DNA from: CAZQAA01 sp964591255
GTDB lineage: Bacteria > Desulfobacterota > DSM-4660 > Desulfatiglandales > Desulfatiglandaceae
Assembly (NCBI GenBank): GCA_964591255.1
Contig: CAZQAA010000069.1
Coordinates: 1 to 12,639, forward strand
Length of the DNA stretch: 12,639 bases
Direction: 5' to 3'
The notes below the pieces were generated by a model, which worked only from the letters and a program-made list of their open reading frames with translations, did no database searches and was not told the DNA's origin. Positions 8,191 to 12,639 of this stretch are shown piece after piece; the first letter of the stretch is position 1, and the number at the start of each line of letters is the position of its first letter. Both the position numbers and the translations under genes were made by a program.

Positions 8191-8219
8191 AAAATAGTAC
8201 GAAAATCAAAATTTGTCAA
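8191..8219 (-). promoter_or_regulatory. Sigma70-type promoter of the glycogen operon
   Basis: On the - strand a perfect -35 TTGACA (8214-8219) is followed after exactly 17 bases by TATTTT (8191-8196), four of six matches to the -10 consensus. The start of transcription would fall near 8184, giving a leader of about 60 bases before glgC. A second -10, TATAAT (8175-8180), lies closer to the gene but has only a poor -35 (TTCGTA) at the right distance. The whole region is AT-rich, so chance matches are possible, but the perfect -35 with ideal spacing is hard to dismiss. Confidence 0.55.
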
Positions 8220-8255
8220 AAAAAAAGTTTTTAAAAATAAATTTAATAAAGCTTG

Positions 8256-9011
8256 ATGGCGTCGCAAAAATCTTCCCACGAAAATTTCAGAAAATTGGAG
8301 GCATTGGGTCTTGAGCTGAAGGCAAAAAGGGCGGAACTCGAGACCTTTGTATACACTGTCTCCCATGAACTAAAGACGCCGGTAGTTACCATTGAAGGCT
8401 TTATAAAGGCCTTCAGGGAAGACTTTGGCGAGCTGATTCCGGATGAGGCTGACAGGTATCTGGGATATATTGATGATGCCGCCAAGAAGATGAAATTGTT
8501 GATAGATGATCTGCTGGAGCTCTCCAGGATAGGGCGTTTGCCGGAAGAAAAGGTCTGGTTTTCATTTTCAGACCTTGTGGAAGATGTACTGGCCGGGTTA
8601 AGGGCGCAAATAGACAGAAAGGGCATTAAAATAGTCATTCACGGCAAATTTCCTACCATATATGGTGAGAAGAAAAGACTGACCGTTGTAATGGAGAACT
8701 TAATATCTAATGCAATAAAATATATTGGCAAAGATAATCCCCGGCCCCTTATTGAGGTTGGGGTAAAAGGGCAAAAGGGGGAATATCTGTTTTTTGTCAG
8801 AGATAATGGTATCGGTATTGAACCGTCGTATGAGAAGAAGGTTTTTCAGGTGTTTCAAAGATCCCCTGCCGCAAGAAAGGAGGCGGATGGCACTGGTGTG
8901 GGTCTGGCCATTGCAAGGGGGATTGTTGAATATAACGATGGTAATATCTGGGTTGAAACCCGGCCGGGACAGGGAAGTACATTTTTTTTCACTATTAAGG
9001 CCGAGCCGTAG
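8256..9011 (+). CDS. Short sensorless histidine kinase (HisKA-HATPase)
   Basis: This 251-residue soluble kinase core autophosphorylates on His and hands the phosphate to a receiver domain. A charged helix (10-30) leads into the H-box FVYTVSHELKTPV (31-43) with phospho-acceptor His37, the dimerisation hairpin, the N-box VVMENLISNAIKYI (144-157, Asn152), G1 DNGIGI (183-188), an F-box (196-201) and G2 GTGVGLAIA (212-220). It lacks a sensor, HAMP, transmembrane or receiver domain. The first 30 residues look like the coiled linker that usually follows a PAS or phytochrome domain. An in-frame TAA lies at 8247-8249, so nothing longer is encoded. The start is uncertain: TTG at 8253 and ATG at 8256 both lack a Shine-Dalgarno. 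It may be a truncated descendant of a larger kinase, or a kinase that takes its signal from a partner, most likely the adjacent receiver-containing protein. Confidence 0.88.
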   Translation: MASQKSSHENFRKLEALGLELKAKRAELETFVYTVSHELKTPVVTIEGFIKAFREDFGELIPDEADRYLGYIDDAAKKMKLLIDDLLELSRIGRLPEEKVWFSFSDLVEDVLAGLRAQIDRKGIKIVIHGKFPTIYGEKKRLTVVMENLISNAIKYIGKDNPRPLIEVGVKGQKGEYLFFVRDNGIGIEPSYEKKVFQVFQRSPAARKEADGTGVGLAIARGIVEYNDGNIWVETRPGQGSTFFFTIKAEP

Positions 9012-9112
9012 CATGGAAAATGTGATTCTTTGTATCTTCGGCCCTCAACTGCAATGTTTCAGCTTATATTAGTTGCTGCTCTTACATATAAAACAAATAC
9101 ACCAACAAGGTC

Positions 9113-9117
9113 AGGAG
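9113..9117 (+). promoter_or_regulatory. Shine-Dalgarno deciding the GTG start of the hybrid kinase
   Basis: AGGAG lies eight bases before GTG at 9126. The frame is open from an ATG at 9030, but that start has no ribosome site and would add 32 residues unlike any receiver N-terminus. From GTG the protein begins MDDLTIILVDDEE, as expected for a receiver. Confidence 0.75.
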
Positions 9118-9125
9118 TTGTGATA

Positions 9126-10958
9126 GTGGACGATTTAACCATCATTTTAGTTGATGATGAAGAGGCCCATCTGACACTAATGAAGAGATCCATTCTGAAG
9201 CAACTGCCCCATTCAAATATACATTGCTACAGGGATGCCCGCTCCTGTTTCGAGGCCCTTAATGAAAGTTTGCCGGATGTTATTGTTACCGATTACATTA
9301 TGCCCGGCATGAACGGTGTTGCATTCTTAGAGAGCCTGAAACAGAAAGGCCTGACTATTCCTGTCGTAATTATAACGGGCCACGGTGATGAGCATATTGC
9401 CGTACAGGCAATGAAACTCGGCGCAGGAGATTATCTGGTAAAGTCTGCTGATATTTTCGATCTGCTTCCCGGTATAATTAGCAGGGTAGTTCGGGAACAG
9501 GCGCTAAAAGTGTCACTGGAAGAAACAAGGAAGCGGTTTCAAGATATAGCCGAAAGGATGTTCAGCTGGATATGGGAAACTGATGCCCGGGGGATATATA
9601 CCTATTCGAATCCGGCAGTGGAAACCATCTTGGGATACGGTCCAGAGGATCTGATGGGCAGATCTTGTTATGATTTTTTCCATGAGGCAGAGAAGGAGAA
9701 GCTGAAACATGTTTTTCTTGACATGAAAGAGGGGAGAGGGGAATTGTCGTTTTTGGAGCATTCCCTTGTTCACAGGAACGGACATAAGGTCCCTATAGAG
9801 ACCAATGCGCTCCCAATTAATGATAAAGACGGAAATTTTTTAGGATATCGCGGTATAAGCCGTGATATTACGGAACGGATACGGATGGAGGCGGCTTTGA
9901 GGGAAAGCGAAGCCCAGAAAAGGGCGATTCTTGATGCCTCTATTGACAGGATCCGCTACCTTGATAAGAAGATGAAGGTCATCTGGGCCAACAAAAAAAC
10001 CACATCAGATCTTGATATGTCTCTTGAAGAGATTGTTGGGCAGGTTTGTTATAAACTCTTTCTGGGTGCTGATAGTCCATGCAAAGATTGTCCTTACTTA
10101 AAGGCACGCAAGACAGGCAAGGTTGAAAGGTCTGTCATACGCAGGCATGATATCAGTGACTCCGGGAGAGACAAATACTGGGATGTCTATTGCGTACCGT
10201 TTAAAGATGAAGCGGGTGAGATTTCAAGCATCGTAGAGATAGCCAGGGACATCACAGATTACAGACTGGCGGAAGAACATATCCATATCCTTGCCCAACA
10301 GATCTTGAATGCCCATGAGTCGGAGCGAAGGATGATCTCTCTGGAGCTCCACGATAAGGTTGCCCAGGATCTGTTAGCCATAAAAATGGATCTTGATACC
10401 ATGCTTGACAATGAAAAGGACGTTTCACAGGAGATAAGAAAGAGGATCTTTCGATTGAGCAGTATTCTTCTTGAAACCATCATAGGGGTCCGGGACCTTT
10501 CCTACGATTTACGTCCACCGCACCTGGACCGATTGGGGCTTGCCCATACTCTCCTGCGGTACTGTGAGGAGTTTGCCGACAGAACCGGGCTCGAGGTTGA
10601 CTTCAGTTCAGCCGGTATGGACAACCTGGACCTTGATTCCAACATTGAAATAAATCTGTACAGATTGGTTCAGGAGGGTCTCAACAATGTCAGAAAGCAT
10701 GCCGAGGCCAGCCATGTCGCTGTCAGGCTTGTCTCATCCTTTCCGAATATTATTTTGCGCATAGAGGACGACGGCAGGGGATTTGATGTGGATGCCAGAC
10801 TGGCACAGGCAGCAAGCGAGAAACGTATGGGTCTCAGGAGCATGGAGGAGAGGGTAGGGCTCCTTGATGGTCGTATGGATATCAGGTCAGTTCCGGGAGA
10901 AGGTACAAGGATTTTTATAGAGGTTCCTTATCATAAAGGGGAAGAAAGTGGAGCATAG
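9126..10958 (+). CDS. Hybrid sensor kinase REC-PAS-PAS-HisKA_3-HATPase
   Basis: This 610-residue soluble signalling protein begins with a receiver domain (about 5-120) that has the acidic pair Asp10/Asp11, phospho-acceptor Asp56 in VTDYIMPGMNG, Thr84 and Lys106. A first PAS S-box follows at about 135-253 (FSWIWETDARGIYTYSNPAV to GISRDITER). A second PAS at about 258-378 carries Cys308, Cys319 and Cys322 in a CYKLF-x5-PCKDCP arrangement. The kinase is of the NarX/DegS class: the HisKA_3 H-box RMISLELHDKVAQDLLA has His409, and the ATPase has LVQEGLNNVRKHA, DDGRGF and GLRSMEERVGLLDG. There is no membrane segment, so the signal is cytoplasmic. The N-terminal receiver is probably a target of the kinase encoded just upstream, and the C-terminal kinase probably phosphorylates the NarL-type regulator whose gene overlaps its 3' end by 11 bases. 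The partner assignments are inferred from gene order. Confidence 0.92.
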   Translation: MDDLTIILVDDEEAHLTLMKRSILKQLPHSNIHCYRDARSCFEALNESLPDVIVTDYIMPGMNGVAFLESLKQKGLTIPVVIITGHGDEHIAVQAMKLGAGDYLVKSADIFDLLPGIISRVVREQALKVSLEETRKRFQDIAERMFSWIWETDARGIYTYSNPAVETILGYGPEDLMGRSCYDFFHEAEKEKLKHVFLDMKEGRGELSFLEHSLVHRNGHKVPIETNALPINDKDGNFLGYRGISRDITERIRMEAALRESEAQKRAILDASIDRIRYLDKKMKVIWANKKTTSDLDMSLEEIVGQVCYKLFLGADSPCKDCPYLKARKTGKVERSVIRRHDISDSGRDKYWDVYCVPFKDEAGEISSIVEIARDITDYRLAEEHIHILAQQILNAHESERRMISLELHDKVAQDLLAIKMDLDTMLDNEKDVSQEIRKRIFRLSSILLETIIGVRDLSYDLRPPHLDRLGLAHTLLRYCEEFADRTGLEVDFSSAGMDNLDLDSNIEINLYRLVQEGLNNVRKHAEASHVAVRLVSSFPNIILRIEDDGRGFDVDARLAQAASEKRMGLRSMEERVGLLDGRMDIRSVPGEGTRIFIEVPYHKGEESGA

Positions 10959-11625
10959 GAAGAGCGTTCTTATAATAGATGATCACCCCCTTTTCAGAGA
11001 GGGTCTCAAGGTTATTATAGGGCGGGACAGACGTTTTGAGGTGGTTGGTGAGGCAGGTAAGGGCCGTGAGGGATTAAGGTTGGCCAAGAAACTTAGGCCT
11101 GACCTGGCATTGGTGGATATCTCATTGCCAGATCAGAATGGAATAGATCTGTCCCGTGAAATCCGCAGCCTCATGCCTGAGGTGCGGATAATGATCATCA
11201 GCATGCACTCAAAAATTGATTATATTGCCGAATCCTTTCGGGCAGGAGCGACAGGATACCTGGTCAAGGAGTCCGCTGCCATGGGTCTGATTAAAGGACT
11301 TGAGGCAGTATCAAGGGGAGAATATTTTTTGGACAGTTCCCTTTCTCGAGAGGTTGTTGAAAAACTGATAGAGTTTCCACCAAAAGAGAAAAGTATTAAT
11401 GATGTATCATATAACTCGCTGACACCCCGGGAGCAGGAGGTAATGCGCCTTTTGGCAGAAGGGCTGTCAAGGAAGGAAATTGCCGAAAAGCTTTTTATCA
11501 GCCCTAAAACGGTGGAGAACCACCGAACAAATATCATGAACAAACTGGATCTTCACAACAGCATGGATTTGGTCCGTTTTGCCGCAAGGCTCGGTTTGAT
11601 CGATGTGGATCTTTGGAAAGGCTGA
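10948..11625 (+). CDS. NarL/FixJ-family response regulator
   Basis: This 225-residue transcription factor has an N-terminal receiver (Asp11/Asp12, phospho-acceptor Asp57 in LALVDISLPDQNG, Ser85, Lys107 in GYLVKES) and a C-terminal LuxR/GerE helix-turn-helix (about 157-215: LTPREQEVMRLLAEGLSRKE followed by IAEKLFISPKTVENH). The linker 140-156 is charged. The length is typical of NarL/UhpA-type regulators. The GTG start overlaps the end of the hybrid kinase gene and has AAAGGGG (10935-10941) six bases upstream, so the two are translated together and are very likely cognate partners. Its targets are unknown. Nearby candidates are the divergent glycogen operon and the small genes just downstream. 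No autoregulatory site could be identified by eye. Confidence 0.95.
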   Translation: MEHRKSVLIIDDHPLFREGLKVIIGRDRRFEVVGEAGKGREGLRLAKKLRPDLALVDISLPDQNGIDLSREIRSLMPEVRIMIISMHSKIDYIAESFRAGATGYLVKESAAMGLIKGLEAVSRGEYFLDSSLSREVVEKLIEFPPKEKSINDVSYNSLTPREQEVMRLLAEGLSRKEIAEKLFISPKTVENHRTNIMNKLDLHNSMDLVRFAARLGLIDVDLWKG

Positions 11626-11656
11626 TCCCTAATCTTATTCGCATCAATGCCGCAGG

Positions 11657-11672
11657 TATCCTGCCCAGGATA
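11657..11672 (+). terminator. Small stem-loop after the response regulator, weak terminator candidate
   Basis: TATCCT and AGGATA form a perfect 6-bp stem with a GCCC loop, 31 bases after the regulator stop codon. No T-run follows, so it is not a canonical intrinsic terminator. A second inverted pair, TATGGGA (11671-11677) and TCCCATA (11703-11709), flanks an AT/GC-mixed spacer containing ACCGGT. The 223-base gap 11626-11848 otherwise shows no gene with a usable start. Confidence 0.25.
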
Positions 11673-11834
11673 TGGGATAATTCACCGGTCATCAGGGGTT
11701 TTTCCCATAAAAATGAGTCGATCCTTCTATTGCCAAACTTCAAAAATCCGTCCATAGTTTTTTTCAATAGCAGGTGAACCGTCATAATTGTTTGTCTCAG
11801 GAATGAGGGAGCAGGAATTTATGCCCTCAAAAAG

Positions 11835-11842
11835 AGGAGGTG
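11835..11842 (+). promoter_or_regulatory. Near-consensus Shine-Dalgarno of the 97-residue gene
   Basis: AGGAGGTG precedes the ATG at 11849 by six bases. A GTG at 11840 in the same frame lies inside this ribosome site and so is unlikely to be the start. Confidence 0.75.
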
Positions 11843-11848
11843 AATATT

Positions 11849-12142
11849 ATGAAAACGGGGATCGTATTTAGCGGATCAGGCCCTATACTCATTCTGACAA
11901 CATATAAGGAGTTTTCAGACGAGAAATTTTGCCGGAAACTTGCTCAGAAGGGAATTAACAAATTTTTGGCGGTTGAAGTCCCAGAGGATATTTGCAAACA
12001 AAAATATGGACAGCAGTATGAGGTGATCATGAATGACGTGAAACAGGAAGATGATTTGCGTGTACTGGATTACAACGGCTTTAACGTATTCCATAATTTT
12101 CCTTTCAGTGTGTGGGGTGAGGAATATAGACATGAACCATAA
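11849..12142 (+). CDS. Conserved-looking small cytosolic protein of unknown function
   Basis: This 97-residue soluble protein has no signal peptide or membrane segment. It reads as a compact alpha/beta domain: strand TGIVFSGSGPILILTTY (3-19), a helix rich in Glu and Lys (21-34), KFLAVEVPEDICKQKYG (38-54) and a final block around LRVLDYNGFNVFHNFPF (73-89). From memory it resembles short proteins annotated only as 'cytosolic protein' in sulfate-reducing and related bacteria; I cannot name a function. The GSGP turn after strand 1 could bind a ligand, but I see no catalytic motif. The start is set by the very strong Shine-Dalgarno just upstream, which predicts high expression. It follows the response regulator by 223 bases and precedes the STAS-like gene by 112 bases of structured DNA. 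The three right-end genes probably form one unit. Confidence 0.78.
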   Translation: MKTGIVFSGSGPILILTTYKEFSDEKFCRKLAQKGINKFLAVEVPEDICKQKYGQQYEVIMNDVKQEDDLRVLDYNGFNVFHNFPFSVWGEEYRHEP

Positions 12143-12143
12143 T

Positions 12144-12176
12144 CTCAAATCTCATGCGGTTCCGTATGGATTTGAG
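12144..12176 (+). repeat. Long stem-loop between the small genes
   Basis: CTCAAATC (12144-12151) pairs perfectly with GATTTGAG (12169-12176). After one bulged T, CATGCGG pairs with CCGTATG including one G-U, leaving a TT tip that would open into a four-base loop. This gives about 15 base pairs starting two bases after the upstream stop codon. No T-tract follows, so an mRNA-stabilising or processing structure is more likely than a terminator. Confidence 0.6.
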
Positions 12177-12177
12177 T

Positions 12178-12198
12178 GGAGGATATATGTATATCTCC
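12178..12198 (+). repeat. Second stem-loop burying a GGAGG and an ATG
   Basis: GGAG plus GATATA pairs with TATATC plus TCC with one bulged G, immediately after the first hairpin. The stem contains GGAGG (12178-12182) and the ATG at 12187, the possible start of a 13-codon ORF, so folding would hide that ribosome site. Confidence 0.45.
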
Positions 12199-12228
12199 GT
12201 TATTAAATCGGTGTACACCTGGAGTTAG
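12187..12228 (+). CDS. Possible 13-residue leader peptide
   Basis: An ATG preceded at four bases by GGAGG opens a short frame, MYISVIKSVYTWS, ending in TAG 26 bases before the STAS-like start. It is too short to judge by composition. Its position, its ribosome site within a hairpin, and the overlapping palindrome GGTGTACACC (12210-12219) are what a regulatory leader would look like, but a chance ORF of this length is common. Confidence 0.2.
   Translation: MYISVIKSVYTWS
12210..12219. promoter_or_regulatory. Perfect 10-base palindrome GGTGTACACC
   Basis: GGTGTACACC is fully self-complementary and lies 35 bases before the STAS-like start. It could be an operator for a dimeric regulator or a small RNA hairpin. 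No second copy was noticed in the window. Confidence 0.3.
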
Positions 12229-12238
12229 AGGGTAAAAA

Positions 12239-12248
12239 AAGGAGGTGA
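12239..12248 (+). promoter_or_regulatory. Consensus Shine-Dalgarno of the STAS-like gene
   Basis: AAGGAGGTGA is a full anti-16S match, with GGAGG ending nine bases before the ATG at 12255. It fixes the start and predicts strong translation. Confidence 0.75.
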
Positions 12249-12254
12249 TGTTCC

Positions 12255-12569
12255 ATGGCCAACAATTTCAGGATCATGGTCCACAGAAACAGTGAGAGCC
12301 TTCATCTGAAATTGACCGGGGATTTTGACGGAACCTCTGCATATGAATTGATCGAGGCTATGAAGCGAAATTGCAATGGCTCTTCAAGAGTATTCATTCA
12401 TACCAACTGTCTTAAAAATGTTTATCCATTTGGACGTAACGTATTCCTGAACAACCTCGGCGAGGTCAAGAGACAAGTGGCATTTATTGTATTTACGGGA
12501 GAAAAGGCATCCAAACTGGCCCCTGAGGATACCACCGGTCCATGGAGAAATTCCGTCTCCATACATTAA
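12255..12569 (+). CDS. STAS-like small protein (anti-sigma antagonist fold), non-phosphorylatable type
   Basis: This is a 104-residue soluble protein. The pattern FRIMVHRNSESLHLKLTGDF (5-24), a helix SAYELIEAMKRN (28-39), strand RVFIHTNCL (45-53), a turn NVYPFGRNVF (55-64) and strand QVAFIVFTG (74-82) follows the order of a STAS domain such as SpoIIAA. In SpoIIAA the turn carries a phosphorylated Ser in a D-S-x-G context. Here it is PFG, with no Ser or Thr, so partner binding could not be switched off by serine phosphorylation at that site. The last 18 residues are Pro/Thr/Ser-rich and not part of the fold. The strong ribosome site fixes the start. The next gene begins 16 bases after its stop, so the two are co-translated. 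The fold assignment is from the secondary-structure pattern and the LTGDFDG motif, not strong identity. The real partner is unknown. Confidence 0.7.
   Translation: MANNFRIMVHRNSESLHLKLTGDFDGTSAYELIEAMKRNCNGSSRVFIHTNCLKNVYPFGRNVFLNNLGEVKRQVAFIVFTGEKASKLAPEDTTGPWRNSVSIH
12542..12562 (+). repeat. Stem-loop inside the 3' end of the STAS-like gene
   Basis: ATGGAGA (12542-12548) and TCTCCAT (12556-12562) form a perfect 7-bp stem around AATTCCG, ending five bases before the stop codon and just ahead of the next gene's ribosome site. It could influence coupling between the two genes. Confidence 0.45.
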
Positions 12570-12585
12570 AAAAGGAGATAAAATT

Positions 12586-12639
12586 ATGGAACATCTCATG
12601 AGGATTTTAATAAATCGATTGGTAAGCAAGGGGATAGAT
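12586..12639 (+). CDS. Small gene start, truncated by window end
   Basis: Eighteen codons are visible, MEHLMRILINRLVSKGID, open to the last base. AAGGAG (12572-12577) lies eight bases before the ATG, and the gene follows the STAS-like stop by 16 bases, so it belongs to the same unit. The amphipathic start resembles short hypothetical proteins I associate with STAS-like neighbours in Desulfobacterota, but 18 residues cannot establish a family. Confidence 0.65.
   Translation, partial: MEHLMRILINRLVSKGID

Noticed and set aside
8243..8638. Minus-strand 131-codon Ser-rich frame over the histidine kinase
   Set aside because: Serine-rich composition is typical of the antisense of a kinase gene. 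The + strand has all kinase boxes.
9030..9125. Extension of the hybrid kinase from ATG 9030
   Set aside because: The added 32 residues do not resemble a receiver start, and AGGAG lies correctly before GTG 9126.
11534..11785. Minus-strand open frame of 83 codons across the regulator end
   Set aside because: Its C-terminal third is antisense to the LuxR helix-turn-helix coding region, and it has no recognisable motif.
11760..11788. Promoter (TTTTTC, 17 bases, CATAAT) before the 97-residue gene
   Set aside because: The -35 match is too poor to separate from background, though some promoter in 11626-11834 is plausible.

Overview
The window looks like chromosomal DNA from a Gram-negative, moderate-GC bacterium. 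The protein styles (a PAS domain with a C-x10-C-x2-C-P signature, a NarL-type histidine kinase and regulator pair, a DUF3417-type alpha-glucan phosphorylase, and small 'cytosolic protein' and STAS-like genes at the right end) resemble Desulfobacterota/Deltaproteobacteria or related anaerobes. This placement is inference from protein style only; no rRNA or tRNA is present to fix it.

Left end (1-1994, + strand): a broken ParE/RelE-type toxin start, a class I SAM-dependent methyltransferase, an unrecognised small ORF, and a cyclophilin-type peptidyl-prolyl isomerase. The isomerase has two plausible starts, one giving a signal peptide and one a cytosolic form. The first 1.4 kb looks AT-richer than the rest and has an accessory, decayed character.

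Centre (2023-8124, - strand): a compact glycogen operon transcribed right to left as glgC (ADP-glucose pyrophosphorylase), glgP (glycogen phosphorylase) and glgB (branching enzyme). The gaps are 57 and 15 bases. It thus joins the committed synthetic step, branch formation and phosphorolytic breakdown in one transcript. Glycogen synthase (glgA) and a debranching enzyme are not in the window. GlgC lacks the basic residues that form the activator site in the E. coli enzyme.

An AT-rich divergent intergenic region (8125-8255) carries a good sigma70-type promoter for the glycogen operon. To its right on the + strand are three signalling genes: a short sensorless HisKA kinase, a REC-PAS-PAS-HisKA_3 hybrid kinase, and a NarL/FixJ response regulator that overlaps the hybrid gene by 11 bases. 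They could form a branched phosphorelay, and their divergent position makes the glycogen operon a natural candidate target (inference).

Right end (11849-12639, + strand): a run of small genes, each behind a near-consensus Shine-Dalgarno sequence: a conserved-looking 97-residue protein, a 104-residue STAS-like protein, and the first 18 codons of another gene. The gap between the first two holds two strong stem-loops, a perfect 10-base palindrome and a possible 13-codon leader ORF. This right-end cluster is the least explained part of the window and the best candidate for something undescribed.
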